Under the pieces are notes generated by a model. The model did not search any database and was not told the origin of the DNA. It was given only the letters and a program-made list of their open reading frames with translations. The position numbers and the translations under genes were made by a program. A stretch of DNA of 64,000 nucleotides from Calothrix sp. PCC 6303 (lineage in GTDB: Bacteria > Cyanobacteriota > Cyanobacteriia > Cyanobacteriales > Nostocaceae), in NCBI RefSeq assembly GCF_000317435.1, contig NC_019751.1:5208001-5272000 (forward strand), in the 5' to 3' direction. Of this stretch, positions 26,562-37,340 are shown in pieces. The first letter of the stretch is position 1. Every line of letters starts with the position of its first letter.

Positions 26562-27709
26562 CCTGCTGTCTTTTTCTTGGAACTTTTTGGCTCGAATGGT
26601 AATGCTTTTTGTGTATTAGTAGTTGCAGCCTCTTCTTTTTCCTGAGTATCAACAATTTTTTGTAGTTCCTCTGGCAAAGCTTCACGGGAAAGGATGTAGG
26701 TTTGCAGTGTTTGGAAGATGTTGCCAATCACCATGTACATCAAAACCCCAGCTGGTAAGGGGAAGAATAAAAACATTCCCGAAAACAAAACCGGAGTAAT
26801 TTTGTTAACTGTATCTTGCTGAGAATTGGTGCTGGTGGAACCCTGGGCGTTTAATGCTTGGCTCACGTACAGGGAAATACCAAACAGTAACACCATGGCT
26901 ACAATGTCCCAGTGAACTGTCTTATCGGGGTCTATTGCTCCTACTCTACCAAGGGCATCGATAAATAGGAATCCTTGATCAGCTGCGAGTCCGGGAATTG
27001 TCCCTTGGATGGTGACATCACCTGGTTGCAAAGCCTCAATGTTTCCTTGTTCATCGATTTTAATCCGATCTTCACCCTTCATGATTTTCCATGTGGGAAC
27101 CAGTTTGGTTTCCGGGTGTTCGGCTGCCACTTCTTGGAAGGGTTTGCCGCTGATTGTTTGGTATTGGATTTTGGTTTTTTCGCCGACAGCTAGTTTATTG
27201 CCGCCAGGGAGAATAGCTGTGACTTGCACGCGATCGCTTTCGGCGATATAGATATTCTGGGGGGGAGTCGCAAAAGCCTGGGGTTGAATTTGTTCAATTT
27301 GTTCCCCTGGCAAAATTTGCAAGTTAACGCTGTAGTTTGCACCTGCGAAGGGTGAACCTCGCAATGTGGCAAACAGAGCCAATAATACGGGCATTTGCAG
27401 CACTAATGGTAGGCAACCCGCCAAGGGATTACCAAATTCTTGCTGCGTTTTCATCATTTCTTCTTGTTGCTTTGGCGGATCATCTTTATACCGCTCTTTT
27501 ATTTCCTGCATCCGCTTCTGCATTAGCGGTTGGACAATTCGCATTTTTCGCATGTTGCGAATCGAGCCAGCACTCAACGGATAGAGGGCAAGCCTAATCA
27601 CCAAAGTTAATGCTACAATCGCTAATCCATAGCTCGGTACAAGGCTATAGAATAGGTCAATAATCGGTAGCATGACGTTGTTCGAGAGAAACCCGATTCC
27701 AAAATCCAT
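26558..27709 (-). CDS. yidC: Membrane protein insertase YidC/Alb3
   Basis: A 383-residue insertase that places proteins into plasma and thylakoid membranes. The first two membrane segments and a positively charged coiled region ([22 protein letters not shown]) precede [19 protein letters not shown] hydrophilic insert of about 140 residues follows (residues 120-260), with repeated beta patterns resembling a bacterial Ig-like domain. Three more helices and a basic tail (KSSKKKTAG) end the protein. It lies in the canonical rpmH-rnpA-x-yidC-jag order. Confidence 0.94.
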   Translation of the reverse strand: MDFGIGFLSNNVMLPIIDLFYSLVPSYGLAIVALTLVIRLALYPLSAGSIRNMRKMRIVQPLMQKRMQEIKERYKDDPPKQQEEMMKTQQEFGNPLAGCLPLVLQMPVLLALFATLRGSPFAGANYSVNLQILPGEQIEQIQPQAFATPPQNIYIAESDRVQVTAILPGGNKLAVGEKTKIQYQTISGKPFQEVAAEHPETKLVPTWKIMKGEDRIKIDEQGNIEALQPGDVTIQGTIPGLAADQGFLFIDALGRVGAIDPDKTVHWDIVAMVLLFGISLYVSQALNAQGSTSTNSQQDTVNKITPVLFSGMFLFFPLPAGVLMYMVIGNIFQTLQTYILSREALPEELQKIVDTQEKEEAATTNTQKALPFEPKSSKKKTAG

Positions 27710-27887
27710 GATCCTGAGTTAAACCTGAGTTATTTTTAATTTAAAGGAAGCTGTTTACAAATAAGCAGAATCCAATTCTGAATCTAATTTATCTGAATCA
27801 GCATTTGCTGAAATCGGTATTTGACTACGGATAGCCGCACAGAGTATGAAAAAGAGTTATGAATTTACATAACTCCTAACTCCGATG

Positions 27888-28277
27888 TTATTTTTGTAAG
27901 CCTACTTTTGCCGGATTTTTTGCGGCAATCCTTTCGTTGATATAGTCGTAGACTTCGCGGAATTTGGGAACTGAGCGCATTTCTATGCGGGTTCCATTTC
28001 GGAGGGTTAATACCATATCTCCCCACAAGCCAAAACCACGGGGGACTGTGACGACTTTGACAATTTCGGAGTATATTACGTCATTGCGATCGCGTCCTTG
28101 CCAGCCACCCGTCACGGAGATGCGACGATCTGTAATTCGGAAGCGTAACCACAATGCTCGAACTATTGATCCAACTGCCAAAGGAATACCTAATACCGTA
28201 AATCCTATCAGTATGCTTGTTATTAAATCCCCAACATGGGGACCACCTTCATAATAAACTTCTTCACGAATGCCCAT
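27888..28277 (-). CDS. PH-like domain membrane protein
   Basis: A 129-residue protein with one or two hydrophobic segments near residues 16-45 (DLITSILIGFTVLGIPLAVGSIVRALWLRF). A bacterial PH-like domain follows (FRITDRRISVTGGWQGRDRNDVIYSEIVKVVTV). It occupies the slot held in many bacteria by the YidD gene, between rnpA and yidC. Its start lies inside rnpA (14-bp overlap), so the two are co-translated. Its role is unknown; membrane-protein biogenesis is a guess from context. Confidence 0.85.
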   Translation of the reverse strand: MGIREEVYYEGGPHVGDLITSILIGFTVLGIPLAVGSIVRALWLRFRITDRRISVTGGWQGRDRNDVIYSEIVKVVTVPRGFGLWGDMVLTLRNGTRIEMRSVPKFREVYDYINERIAAKNPAKVGLQK

Positions 28278-28689
28278 TTAAAACCTCTGCTTGTACCAAC
28301 AACTGCTTTAATTCTTGCAGAAATTGCTGGCTTACGCACTCTTGTTCTGCTGCTATTGTTTTAACAACTATTACTAACCGCCATCCCGTAGGCATTTCTG
28401 CCAATAATTGATACAACGCTGCGGCAATTTTACGTTTGATTCGGTTACGTACTACTGCCCGCTTACTAACTTTTGTACTAATGGAGATACCGATTTTCGT
28501 TGGTAGCTTGGCTCTGTCTGTCGGCTGTAAACTTACAATGCTGGCATTTTCTGGTGATTCACTAGTGGAACGGTGACGCGGACGTAAAGCCCTCAATGTA
28601 AAATTGGGACTCTGGCGACGGGTACCTCCCCGGAAAACTGCCTGGAAATCTTGCCGAGATTTGAGTCGATTTGCCTTGGGCAAAGCCAT
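28264..28689 (-). CDS. rnpA: Ribonuclease P protein component
   Basis: RnpA binds RNase P RNA and helps mature tRNA 5' ends. The 141-residue protein has the N-terminal LPKANRLKSRQDFQAVFRGG and the basic RNR motif KVSKRAVVRNRIKRKIAAAL. It is longer than usual because of an insert of about 25 residues around STSESPENASIVSLQPTDRA. It lies 12 bp downstream of rpmH and overlaps the following gene. Confidence 0.95.
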   Translation of the reverse strand: MALPKANRLKSRQDFQAVFRGGTRRQSPNFTLRALRPRHRSTSESPENASIVSLQPTDRAKLPTKIGISISTKVSKRAVVRNRIKRKIAAALYQLLAEMPTGWRLVIVVKTIAAEQECVSQQFLQELKQLLVQAEVLNGHS

Positions 28690-28701
28690 GCTTGGGTATA
28701 C

Positions 28702-28836
28702 CTAAACGCTTAAACGGTGTCTGCCTTTGCTTCTTCTAGCTCTAATGACGTTTCTACCGTCTGGTGTCCGCATCCGAGCGCGAAAACCTGATGTTCTTTT
28801 TCTTTTGCGGCAAGTTCCGCCTAAAGTTCTTTGCAT
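28702..28836 (-). CDS. rpmH: 50S ribosomal protein L34
   Basis: A 44-residue, very basic protein: [20 protein letters not shown] then [23 protein letters not shown]. This is a full-length L34. The ATG at 28836 has a GAGGATC ribosome site. It heads the rpmH-rnpA-PH-yidC-jag operon. Confidence 0.96.
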   Translation of the reverse strand: MQRTLGGTCRKRKRTSGFRARMRTPDGRNVIRARRSKGRHRLSV

Positions 28837-28929
28837 AGTCTGATCCTCTGAGATGATTTTTATAATAAAAAGTCACAATCTGCAACTTTAGCATAAATGA
28901 GGTTATTTATGCTAGAGAGGCTGTTGATA

Positions 28930-30759
28930 TTAGAGGTTATCGAAAGATGCGATCGCATTTTTCATTTTCTCTATGATTTCCGTGATGGGGACGCTTCCCA
29001 GTTCCCCAGATGCACGAGTCCGAATACTCAAAGTATCCGTTTCCACCTCTTTGGCACCCACAACCGCCATCACGGGGATTTTATCTTTTTCGGCATTCCG
29101 AATCAATTTACCCAAGCGATCGCCGCTGGTGTCCACTTCTGCCCTAATTCCCACAGCTTTCATTTTCATCGCTGCCTCTTTGGCAAAATCGAGGAATTGA
29201 TCGCCAACTGGTAATAACCGCGCTTGCAATGGTGCCAACCACAGGGGGAAATCACCTGCGTATTCTTCGATTAAAATCCCAATTAGTCTTTCTAATGAAC
29301 CAAACGGCGCACGATGCAGCATAATTGGACGCTGACGCGAACCATCTTCAGCTACATATTCTAAATCGAATCTTTCTGGTAAATTATAGTCTACTTGAAC
29401 TGTTCCCAATTGCCATTCCCGTTCTAAAGCATCCTGGAAGATAAAATCTAGTTTGGGACCATAAAAAGCAGCTTCCCCAATCCCTTCAAAATGTTCCATT
29501 CCCAATTTTTCCACAGCCCGACGGATTGCACCTTCGGCTTTTTCCCAAGCTTCATCGGAACCGATATACTTATCACTGCTAGGGTCACGGAAGCTTAAAC
29601 GAGCTTTAAAGTTCTTCAATTGTAAGCTCTTGAACACCGACAAAATCAAATCCACTACACTCAAAAATTCACTATCTAGCTGTTCTGGAGTTACAAAGAG
29701 GTGGGAATCATCCACCGTAAAGCCCCGCACCCTAGTTAAACCACCCAATTCTCCCGATTGTTCGTAACGGTACACTGTCCCAAATTCTGCTAACCGCATC
29801 GGTAATTCCCGATAGGAGCGTAGCTCACTTTTATATATTTGGATATGGAAAGGACAATTCATTGGCTTCATCACAAAGCCGTTTTCCTGAGCAGCAGCTT
29901 CTTCATTTTCTGCCATCAAGGGAAACATATCTTCTTTATATTTCTGCCAATGTCCCGATGTTTTAAATAAATCAACCTTGGCAATGTGGGGAGTCACAAC
30001 TGGTAAATAACCCCGCTTCAGTTGTTCCTGTTGGAGAAAGTTCTCCAAAATACTCCGCAGTAAGGTTCCTTTAGGTGTCCATAAGGGTAAACCTGGTCCC
30101 ACCAAATCGGAAAATATAAATAATCCCAGTTCTTTACCGAGTTTACGATGGTCACGGCGTTGGGCTTCTTCTTTACGTCGTTTATATTCAGCTAATTGTT
30201 CGGGAGTTTCCCAAGCGGTCGCATAGATCCGTTGTAATTGTGCCTTATTTTCATCACCACGCCAATAGGCACCCGCCACACTTTCCAATTCTAGTGCTTT
30301 CGGGTTTAAATCTCCGGTGTTTTCTAGATGGGGTCCGGCACACAAATCCCACCATTGATCGCCTAAATGATAAATTGTGATGGGTTCTGTTTTGATATCC
30401 CCTAAAATTTCCAACTTGTAGGGTTCATTAATTGCTTTGATTCGAGTTTCTGCTTCTTCTCGACTCACCTCTTCCCGCAATAAGGGTAATTTCCGATTGA
30501 TGATTTTGATCATCTCTTTGTAGATGGCTTTCAAGTCCTTCTCGGTAAAAGCTTCGGGACTATCAAAATCATAATAAAACCCATTCTCAATCCAGGGACC
30601 AATTGTCACCTGTACCTTCGGAAACAGCTTTTGTACTGCCATTGCCATAACATGGGAAGCTGTGTGACGAATCTTTTTGAGTTCCTCAGATTCGCTGGAG
30701 CGTGGTAGGTTAATTTTTTGAACCTGTTCTGATGGCTGGGAAGTTGAGTTTGGCGACAT
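28930..30759 (-). CDS. thrS: Threonyl-tRNA synthetase
   Basis: A 609-residue class II synthetase that joins threonine to tRNA-Thr. Residues 1-45 lack the TGS domain seen in many bacterial ThrRS, so the protein starts almost at the editing domain (HTASHVMAMAV, the Zn/His editing site). The catalytic core shows MNCPFHIQIY and RGFTVDDSHLF. The anticodon-binding domain has the C-terminal YNAEKDKIP-like region (RNAEKDKIPVMAVVGAKE). It is upstream of rpmH, 93 bp apart on the same strand. Confidence 0.96.
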   Translation of the reverse strand: MSPNSTSQPSEQVQKINLPRSSESEELKKIRHTASHVMAMAVQKLFPKVQVTIGPWIENGFYYDFDSPEAFTEKDLKAIYKEMIKIINRKLPLLREEVSREEAETRIKAINEPYKLEILGDIKTEPITIYHLGDQWWDLCAGPHLENTGDLNPKALELESVAGAYWRGDENKAQLQRIYATAWETPEQLAEYKRRKEEAQRRDHRKLGKELGLFIFSDLVGPGLPLWTPKGTLLRSILENFLQQEQLKRGYLPVVTPHIAKVDLFKTSGHWQKYKEDMFPLMAENEEAAAQENGFVMKPMNCPFHIQIYKSELRSYRELPMRLAEFGTVYRYEQSGELGGLTRVRGFTVDDSHLFVTPEQLDSEFLSVVDLILSVFKSLQLKNFKARLSFRDPSSDKYIGSDEAWEKAEGAIRRAVEKLGMEHFEGIGEAAFYGPKLDFIFQDALEREWQLGTVQVDYNLPERFDLEYVAEDGSRQRPIMLHRAPFGSLERLIGILIEEYAGDFPLWLAPLQARLLPVGDQFLDFAKEAAMKMKAVGIRAEVDTSGDRLGKLIRNAEKDKIPVMAVVGAKEVETDTLSIRTRASGELGSVPITEIIEKMKNAIASFDNL

Positions 30760-31508
30760 TTGCTGTTGAACTGTTGGCGAAGTGATTATTTAGTTTAGCT
30801 AGCTGGATTTATCTTAGAGAAAATATAACCAAATTGACACTCTCACGTCTAAAGAAACTGAGATTTTTGGTTGATAGACTCGCCATTAGACGACAGGCTT
30901 GCGCTAATCGCCCAAGACTTTATCACTAGATTATATAAAGATCAAGGCGCAAATAATCTTTTGCAGAAACGCGAAATTTCCCGTCTCTACATCCTTCGGA
31001 ATTAATGGGACAAACTATTAGTGGAACATTTGGAATACCATTCTTATCTGGTGTTTATTACCAGAATGATTGGTTTTTCACCATTTTCTGCTGGTTTTTG
31101 ATGAAGTGAAGTTTAATCAATTTTGAGAATTCAACACTTTTTGTTGTGTAAGTTTACAAATTTCTCACTCTCAACAAACAAACATCACTATTTCTTAAGG
31201 AAGATTTTAGATTGCTGGTATCCACTTTTAAGATAAGTTAAAGATAACATGAATAATCCTAGCTGCTAACCAGGGATCATCTAGAACTGTATACAAACTC
31301 ATGATTAAAGTGGATAATCCGAAGATGAGATGATTCTCCAAAATTTATTCATTACAGTCCTATGCAAATCCGGATGAATATTTGTATAATTGTTTTGTAT
31401 ATGTAGATACAAAATACCTGAGAAATATGAAGTATGGCTAAAAATAAATGTTAAGAATCGTAAAGAACGTTAAGATTAGGAAGAAACTTAGAAGTATGCT
31501 TCTCATTT
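30760..31508. other. Long spacer thrS/DUF2605
   Basis: A 749-bp AT-rich divergent spacer. I see no gene, RNA or convincing repeat, only a few short inverted repeats and a partial CCGTCTCTAC motif near 30978. Confidence 0.4.
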
Positions 31509-31817
31509 ATGCAGGACTGTAATTTACCTGATTCGGATTTGCTGAAAACAGTTTTACAACCTTTGTTGGAAGACTTTCAGTATTGGTTTGGGCGATCGCA
31601 TGATTTACTGACGACCGAAGAGATGAGTTTTATGAGTAGGGAACAGCAGTTTGATTTGTTAGCCCGTGTTAAACAGGCGCAGGAAGAAGTCAACACAGCA
31701 AAAATGCTACTTAATGCCACAGATGGACAGGTGGGTATAGAGATGGCAACGCTTATGCCTTGGCACCAATTAGTACATGAATGTTGGCAGGTAGCAACGC
31801 GTCATCGGACACCCTAA
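31509..31817 (+). CDS. DUF2605 family protein
   Basis: A 102-residue helical protein of a family largely restricted to cyanobacteria. Helical stretches include LLEDFQYWFGRSHDLLTTEEMSF and QQFDLLARVKQAQEEV. It is followed 178 bp later by a DUF2973 gene, and these two families are usually neighbours. Function unknown. Confidence 0.8.
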   Translation: MQDCNLPDSDLLKTVLQPLLEDFQYWFGRSHDLLTTEEMSFMSREQQFDLLARVKQAQEEVNTAKMLLNATDGQVGIEMATLMPWHQLVHECWQVATRHRTP

Positions 31818-31995
31818 ATCCAATTAATAGGTAGATCATGTGTTTTAAAGCAGTGTTGAATGAGCTTTACAGATCGACTTCTGTTTTTGTATTCCCGCTT
31901 TGGAATAGGTTTGGATTAAGGATTCAACGTTTATTTTGATATTACAAGCGTCATAGTAGAAAGTTTTTAAACTTACTGTTTCTGGAGATAAGATA

Positions 31996-32307
31996 ATGTT
32001 ACATTTACTCTACGTTCTGGCTTTTACAATTCTGGCTTTTTTCGCTGTTGGGAATTTAATTCGTAATTTAGTCATGTTTAGCTTTGATCGTGAGCAAGTT
32101 TACCCAATTAGATCTAATCAAGGCAATTATGCTTACGCTGGTTCTAGGAGGCAATCTGTACCCCATCCAGAACTGTTGGATAGTGCGGGAAATTTGATTA
32201 AGGAACCTTTATTGGTGATGCGTTCAGTTAATGTTGAAGATGCGCGTCAGCAGTTGGATGCAATTTTTGAAGCTTCTCCAGGTGGTAGAGGTGAAATTCA
32301 AGAATAG
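31996..32307 (+). CDS. DUF2973 family membrane protein
   Basis: A 103-residue protein with one N-terminal membrane segment (LHLLYVLAFTILAFFAVGNL, residues 2-21). A soluble tail contains VPHPELLDSAGNLIKEPLLVMRS. This belongs to a cyanobacterial family of unknown function paired with DUF2605. A terminator lies downstream. Confidence 0.82.
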   Translation: MLHLLYVLAFTILAFFAVGNLIRNLVMFSFDREQVYPIRSNQGNYAYAGSRRQSVPHPELLDSAGNLIKEPLLVMRSVNVEDARQQLDAIFEASPGGRGEIQE

Positions 32308-32407
32308 TAAGTTAGAAGTAGTGGTTACAAGACTTGTTGAAATCTTTTTAAGTCTTGGCTAATTAGTATATAGCTGTATGCATAGATTCATAAAATACAT
32401 TTTTTCA

Positions 32408-32446
32408 ACCTCCTACTAATGTTTTCATAAATGTAGGAGGTATTTT
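32408..32446 (+). terminator. Terminator after the DUF2973 gene
   Basis: The perfect 9-bp stem ACCTCCTAC/GTAGGAGGT is followed by ATTTTACTATTTTAG, in the convergent spacer before the debranching-enzyme gene. Confidence 0.6.
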
Positions 32447-32472
32447 ACTATTTTAGCTATCTTTGGCTTGAA

Positions 32473-34755
32473 TTAAGCCTCAATTACAACACGAAGGTTG
32501 CCACGTTTTTTAGCGACACGACAAGCTGTGGTACTTCCTGAACGTTCAAATTCTAAATCGAGAATAGTCGAACCTACACGCAAATTGTGTAACGATAAAC
32601 GGTTAATGGATTCTGGTAAAGTTGGATCGATGATGCGAAGACAATTATTGGGGGCATCGGGAACTAAATTTACCATCATTTGGAGAAGTTGGAAAATGCT
32701 ACCAGTTGCCCATGCTTGGGGAGTACATGCGACAGGGTACTGTACGGGGGCATTATCTCCATTACGTTCGTAACCACAAAGGAGTTCTGGTGGACGTTGG
32801 TAAGGTTGGAGGCTAGTCATATCAAATAAACCTTGGAATACCTCCAGTGCTTGATCAATTAAACCAAGCGATCGCAATCCCATAGCAATTATTGCATTAT
32901 CGTGGGGCCATACGGAACCAATGTGATATCCCATCGGGTTATAAGCTGGGGATGAACTGCTAAGGGTACGAATTCCCCAACCATTAAACATATCTGGTGC
33001 CCGCAAACGTTCGGCAACACTGTAAGCTTTTTCTGGGGTGAAAATTCCTAATTGCAAGCAATGTCCAGGATTTGAGGTGATGCTGTCAACTAATTCTCCC
33101 TCTCCATCCAAAGCCAAAGCACAGAAATCTTGATCTTCAATCCAAAAATCCCGGTTAAAACGGACTTTGAGGTTTTTCGCTTCCTCCACCCATCTATCGG
33201 CTAAATCTAAGCGCTTTTTCATCCGGGCAATTTCTGCTAACCGCATTTTTGCTGCATAGACATAAGCCTGAACTTCACACAATGATACTGGACCATTGGC
33301 TAATTCCCCTTTGCGGTTAACAATACAGTCTCCCGAATCCTTCCAGCCTTGGTTAGCTAAACCTAACTTTGATTTGCGGAAATAGCTGAGGTAGCCAGTT
33401 TTTTCCATGGTGCGATCAATCCAATCCATCGACGCGATCGCATGATTCCACAATTGCTCTAATGTCTCACCATCATGAGTCCAACTGTAGTAGTCAGCAT
33501 ATAACATTAACCACAGTGGAGTAGCATCAATTGTACCGTAATAGGGAGTATGGGGAATTTCTTGACAACGAGCCAATTCACCCAAACGCAATTCATGCAG
33601 AATTTTCCCTGGTTCTTCTTCTCGCCATTCATCCTCACTTTTACCCTGGTACAATGCCAGTAAAGTTAAGGTTTCTTTGGCGATTTTGGGATTTAACATC
33701 AAGGTTTGGGAAGCTGTAATCAGCGAATCCCTCCCAAATAATGTCGAAAACCAAGGAACCCCAGCAGAAACAGTTTGATGTTTGCCAAATGACTGCCGCA
33801 ACAAGTACATATCTTGTTCAGCACGTTCAATTACGCGATTAAATATACTCTTATCTGAACGAATTTGGGTAATTTGTTGTCCCCATTCCCTTTCCTCCAT
33901 CAATTCGGCTGAACGTGCTTGAACCAGTGTAATTGGAGGATTTACAGTAGAACTAAGTTTATTATTAGTTAAAATATTAATCCGGTAGCCTAACTTTTGG
34001 GTTTCGTGGGAAGCTAATTCTAACCGCCAAATTGCTGTATATCCCCGAAAATCATCAGGTTGACGGTGCTGAAATTTGATTCTCGATTCCATTACCGCAC
34101 CATCTAAACCTTGATAAGCCAAGGTTAGGGATTTTTCTACGTATTCTGGCTGTTGATGCTGAGTGGTATCTAAACCTAAATGTGGTGTTTCTTCCTGCGG
34201 AGGTTCCACCAAACGTAGTAACCGTCCTCGCTTATCTCTACCATGACCCCTGACTTCAAATAAGTCTACAAAGTCAGCATCAAAACTCAAACTTAACTCA
34301 AAGCTGAGGGTAGTTGTACTGTAATTGGATACTTCTATTTCTTCAAATAATGCCCCATTTAAAACCACTTCGCGGCGAATTCCCACCGTGTCAGCAGGTA
34401 AACGTTCATCTATACGGGGATTGGTACAGAGAACAGATAGTGAAAATCCTTTGTCGGCTGTGCTACTTAATAATATGGGTGAATGTCCATCAAGTTGTAG
34501 TTCTAAACGGCTGAGGAAGCGGGTATCAGCACAGAATAGCCCCATACTGGGATTGACATCATTGATGGAGCAACCAGCAATATTACCTAAAGTATCAGTA
34601 ATTAAAAATAAATCATCATCTTTAACTGTTAGCACAGGTTGAGGTCTTTCACTCAAAACACAGGGCCACTCTGGAATCGGTATCTGTTCAGCGGGAACAA
34701 AGGTTTTTCCATCCAGCACAATTTTTTCCGGTGTAGTTAAGGTATCCGGTGTCAT
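32473..34755 (-). CDS. Amylo-alpha-1,6-glucosidase-like glycogen debranching enzyme
   Basis: About 760 residues from the ATG at 34755, which follows a GGTGGAA ribosome site; an upstream frame start at 34827 is less likely. The N-terminal half matches the GDE N-terminal domain with FCADTRFLSRLELQLDG. The C-terminal half is an (alpha/alpha)6-barrel with FSTLFGRDSLITASQTL, DATPLWLMLYADYY and a late YERNGDNAPVQYPVACTPQAWA. It likely removes alpha-1,6 branches of glycogen, though some members act on other oligosaccharides. Confidence 0.85.
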   Translation of the reverse strand: MTPDTLTTPEKIVLDGKTFVPAEQIPIPEWPCVLSERPQPVLTVKDDDLFLITDTLGNIAGCSINDVNPSMGLFCADTRFLSRLELQLDGHSPILLSSTADKGFSLSVLCTNPRIDERLPADTVGIRREVVLNGALFEEIEVSNYSTTTLSFELSLSFDADFVDLFEVRGHGRDKRGRLLRLVEPPQEETPHLGLDTTQHQQPEYVEKSLTLAYQGLDGAVMESRIKFQHRQPDDFRGYTAIWRLELASHETQKLGYRINILTNNKLSSTVNPPITLVQARSAELMEEREWGQQITQIRSDKSIFNRVIERAEQDMYLLRQSFGKHQTVSAGVPWFSTLFGRDSLITASQTLMLNPKIAKETLTLLALYQGKSEDEWREEEPGKILHELRLGELARCQEIPHTPYYGTIDATPLWLMLYADYYSWTHDGETLEQLWNHAIASMDWIDRTMEKTGYLSYFRKSKLGLANQGWKDSGDCIVNRKGELANGPVSLCEVQAYVYAAKMRLAEIARMKKRLDLADRWVEEAKNLKVRFNRDFWIEDQDFCALALDGEGELVDSITSNPGHCLQLGIFTPEKAYSVAERLRAPDMFNGWGIRTLSSSSPAYNPMGYHIGSVWPHDNAIIAMGLRSLGLIDQALEVFQGLFDMTSLQPYQRPPELLCGYERNGDNAPVQYPVACTPQAWATGSIFQLLQMMVNLVPDAPNNCLRIIDPTLPESINRLSLHNLRVGSTILDLEFERSGSTTACRVAKKRGNLRVVIEA

Positions 34756-35254
34756 CGCTATTATTCCACCTACAGGTCTAATTTTTCTTCTTAAGGAAAT
34801 TGGCATCAACAGGAAACAAGATGCCATATAAATTGAATTTGTTCACTGGGGAAAACCGTCACTATTTATCAAGGTTAGGAAATAATTTACATATATGATT
34901 TTTAATTTATGTAAATTTGGAGATATTGAAAAATGTTTGATAAACCTTCAGGTGCAATACTAATTTTAACTAAATCCTCTGTTGAAGTGTAAGTAACAAA
35001 GGCTACATTTATTAACTCAGTTCAGAAATTCTCGATTTGGATTTAGTATTAGCAAGGTTAGAAATGTGGATTATTTTTGATGTATCCAATTAAATATCAA
35101 TATTTGATGAGTATTTATTGAAGCTTGGCTAAGGTGTTATTTTTTTGAATCAGGGTTTTATTTGCCAAACTTGATGATTATAGCAGACAATATCCACGAG
35201 GATCAGATCCCCAACTTATTTCAACAAATTGGGGATTTGGAAACTTGGGATCAA
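34756..35254. other. Spacer with a hairpin after the glycosyltransferase
   Basis: No gene. It holds the debranching-enzyme promoter and, at 35207-35236, the perfect 8-bp hairpin ATCCCCAA/TTGGGGAT just downstream of the glycosyltransferase. Confidence 0.45.
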
Positions 35255-36283
35255 TTACGAACGTAGAACCATCTGGTAGGCTTTTTCGTACTCATCAGTC
35301 ATGGAATTGATGCTGAAGCGAGTATTGACGTATTCCCTACAGGTTTGACGCTTAAGATTAATAACCTTGGGAACAGCAGCGATCATATTTTCCAAGGAAT
35401 GACAAATAAACCCTGTTTTTTCATGTGCTACCACTTCTGGAACTGAACCCAAGTCCATGGCAATTACTGGTGTACCCGTTGCCATAGATTCAATCATCAC
35501 TAAACCAAAGGGTTCACGCCAACTGATGGGGAATAGTGTCGCAGTTGCCCCACCTAATAGGGCTACCTTTTCTTCATGGGAAACTTCCCCTAGATATTTT
35601 ACGCGATCGCCATCCACCTGCGGTGCTACTTTTTCGTTCCAATATTCCTGATCAATTGTGTCTATTTTACCAGCCATTCTCAGGGGAATTCCTGTTGCCT
35701 GGGAAATTTTGATGGCTTCCCATGGTCCTTTTTCGGGAGACATCCGTCCCACAAATGCCAAATAAGCTGGTTCTTCTGGTTCAGCTTGAAAGTGGTAAAT
35801 AGATGTATCAATGCCGTTATAGGCTGTATGGATATAATTTAAACCCAAACGTGGTTCACGTTGTGACTCACTAATACTGATGAAAGGTTGCCAGGAAAAT
35901 CGGCGATAAATTTTTTCGCTATCTGAAGAAAAAACTCCATGTAATGTATGCACGGTGGGAGTTTTGACTAAGCTAGCATAGGAAAGTGCCGGATAACCAA
36001 CATGTGAATGAATGATATCAAAATGATGTGCCTGCTGGTAAACATCCGCCAGTAAAATATGTTCATAAACAGATGGTTCTTTGATATCTGGATCTAGTCT
36101 GACGGCACTTTTGTGGAATGGTTTTAACTTTGCTGATGTGATGGAATCTCCGGAGGCAAATAGGGTTACTTCATGACCTCGACGAACTAATTCATCTGTG
36201 AGTAACTGAATAACTAATTCAATCCCACCATAACGTAAAGGAGGTACGCGCTCCCAGATTGGCGATATTTGGGCGATTTTCAT
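35255..36283 (-). CDS. GT4-family glycosyltransferase
   Basis: A 342-residue GT-B glycosyltransferase. The N-terminal domain begins MKIAQISPIWERVPPLRYGGIE with the glycine-rich acceptor loop. The C-terminal donor domain has YLAFVGRMSPEKGPW and the E-x7-E motif EPFGLVMIESMATGTPV, both typical of GT4. It adds a sugar from a nucleotide donor to an unknown acceptor. It is on the same strand as, but 500 bp from, the debranching gene. Confidence 0.92.
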   Translation of the reverse strand: MKIAQISPIWERVPPLRYGGIELVIQLLTDELVRRGHEVTLFASGDSITSAKLKPFHKSAVRLDPDIKEPSVYEHILLADVYQQAHHFDIIHSHVGYPALSYASLVKTPTVHTLHGVFSSDSEKIYRRFSWQPFISISESQREPRLGLNYIHTAYNGIDTSIYHFQAEPEEPAYLAFVGRMSPEKGPWEAIKISQATGIPLRMAGKIDTIDQEYWNEKVAPQVDGDRVKYLGEVSHEEKVALLGGATATLFPISWREPFGLVMIESMATGTPVIAMDLGSVPEVVAHEKTGFICHSLENMIAAVPKVINLKRQTCREYVNTRFSINSMTDEYEKAYQMVLRS

Positions 36284-37340
36284 GTGTCACCTGGGTAAGG
36301 TAAATTCCTACATATTCCACTGGATGATTGTTGCTGTTAAACCTTATCCATGATCAAACCCGAAGTTTTTTGAGTGATTTAAATGCCTCATTACGTAGAC
36401 GCGTAGCGGCTTCCCGGAGAGTCGTAAGGTAGACGCAAATCGGCTTGTCGCAGACTAGCATAAGCCCGTAGGGCTGGCTAGGCCTACTCAATGTATTAAT
36501 GGAAAACTACAGTTTTCAAGGTAGACGAAGTTTCTGTCACTGTTTTAGTTACAAACAATCCGAGGAAATATATAGTTAAATGATTTGATTTGGATTTAGA
36601 TTTTGCGATTAAAAAACTTAATCATGCTCAGTAATTAGAGCGGGCGGAGGTATCTTTTTAATGGTTGTCACAGCTTTTTGAACTATTTATTTTGATGTAA
36701 GCAATTTTGCCCAAAATTATTTGATTCAGGTTGATAACGCAGTTAGATATCAAACTGTTGATGTTACTAACTCAGGAAATTAAAGCTTCGTGTTTCTAGT
36801 TTTTTGAAAGTTTATAGATTAACAACATAATAACATTAAGGAGAACGCAACAAATAACTGAGGCTATATTACGAAAAGTTAAATACTATTAAAGAGGGTG
36901 GAGAAAATACTACTTGCTTGATCAAGACTTGAAAAGAATATTTTTTGAACGTAATATTTTTAGCATTTAATCTAGAGTTAACACGTAGGGTTTTTAATCA
37001 GTGGCAGGCTGCAATCATATCCAGATGTAGCCTTTAAAAGACATTAAAAAACTCGATTACGCTCAATAAGTCACATAATCTGGTAAATTGGAGTGCTTAA
37101 ATTTTCTTAATATTTCCAGTTGATTTTGACTTGAAACAGCCACCGCAGTGAAAATAGAATCAAGAAGATTGAAGCTTTAGGTCAAAGGAGCGCAGGGGAA
37201 TGTTAGGCTAAGTCTAAACCAGAGAGATCCTGACTGTAACTCGCTCTTGCGCCAGTAGCGATCGCTTCCGAGAGAATTTAATTGGTACAACGCATAATGC
37301 AGCGTGGACTTCCCCTAGATTGTCGCTCGAAATCATATTC
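36284..37340. other. Long spacer with dispersed palindromic repeats
   Basis: A 1-kb spacer with no gene. A repeat cluster at about 36395-36533 contains a GCGGCTTCCC...GTAAGG palindromic type and the composite family C repeat. The rest is AT-rich and holds the histidine kinase promoter. Confidence 0.5.
36454..36533 (-). repeat. Composite family C repeat, second copy
   Basis: On the minus strand this reads AAACTTCGTCTACCTTGA, then AGTTTT, then CAGCCCTACGGGCTTATGCTAG. The same modules in the same order lie at 9973-10034, with about 20 bp less between them. Confidence 0.6.
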
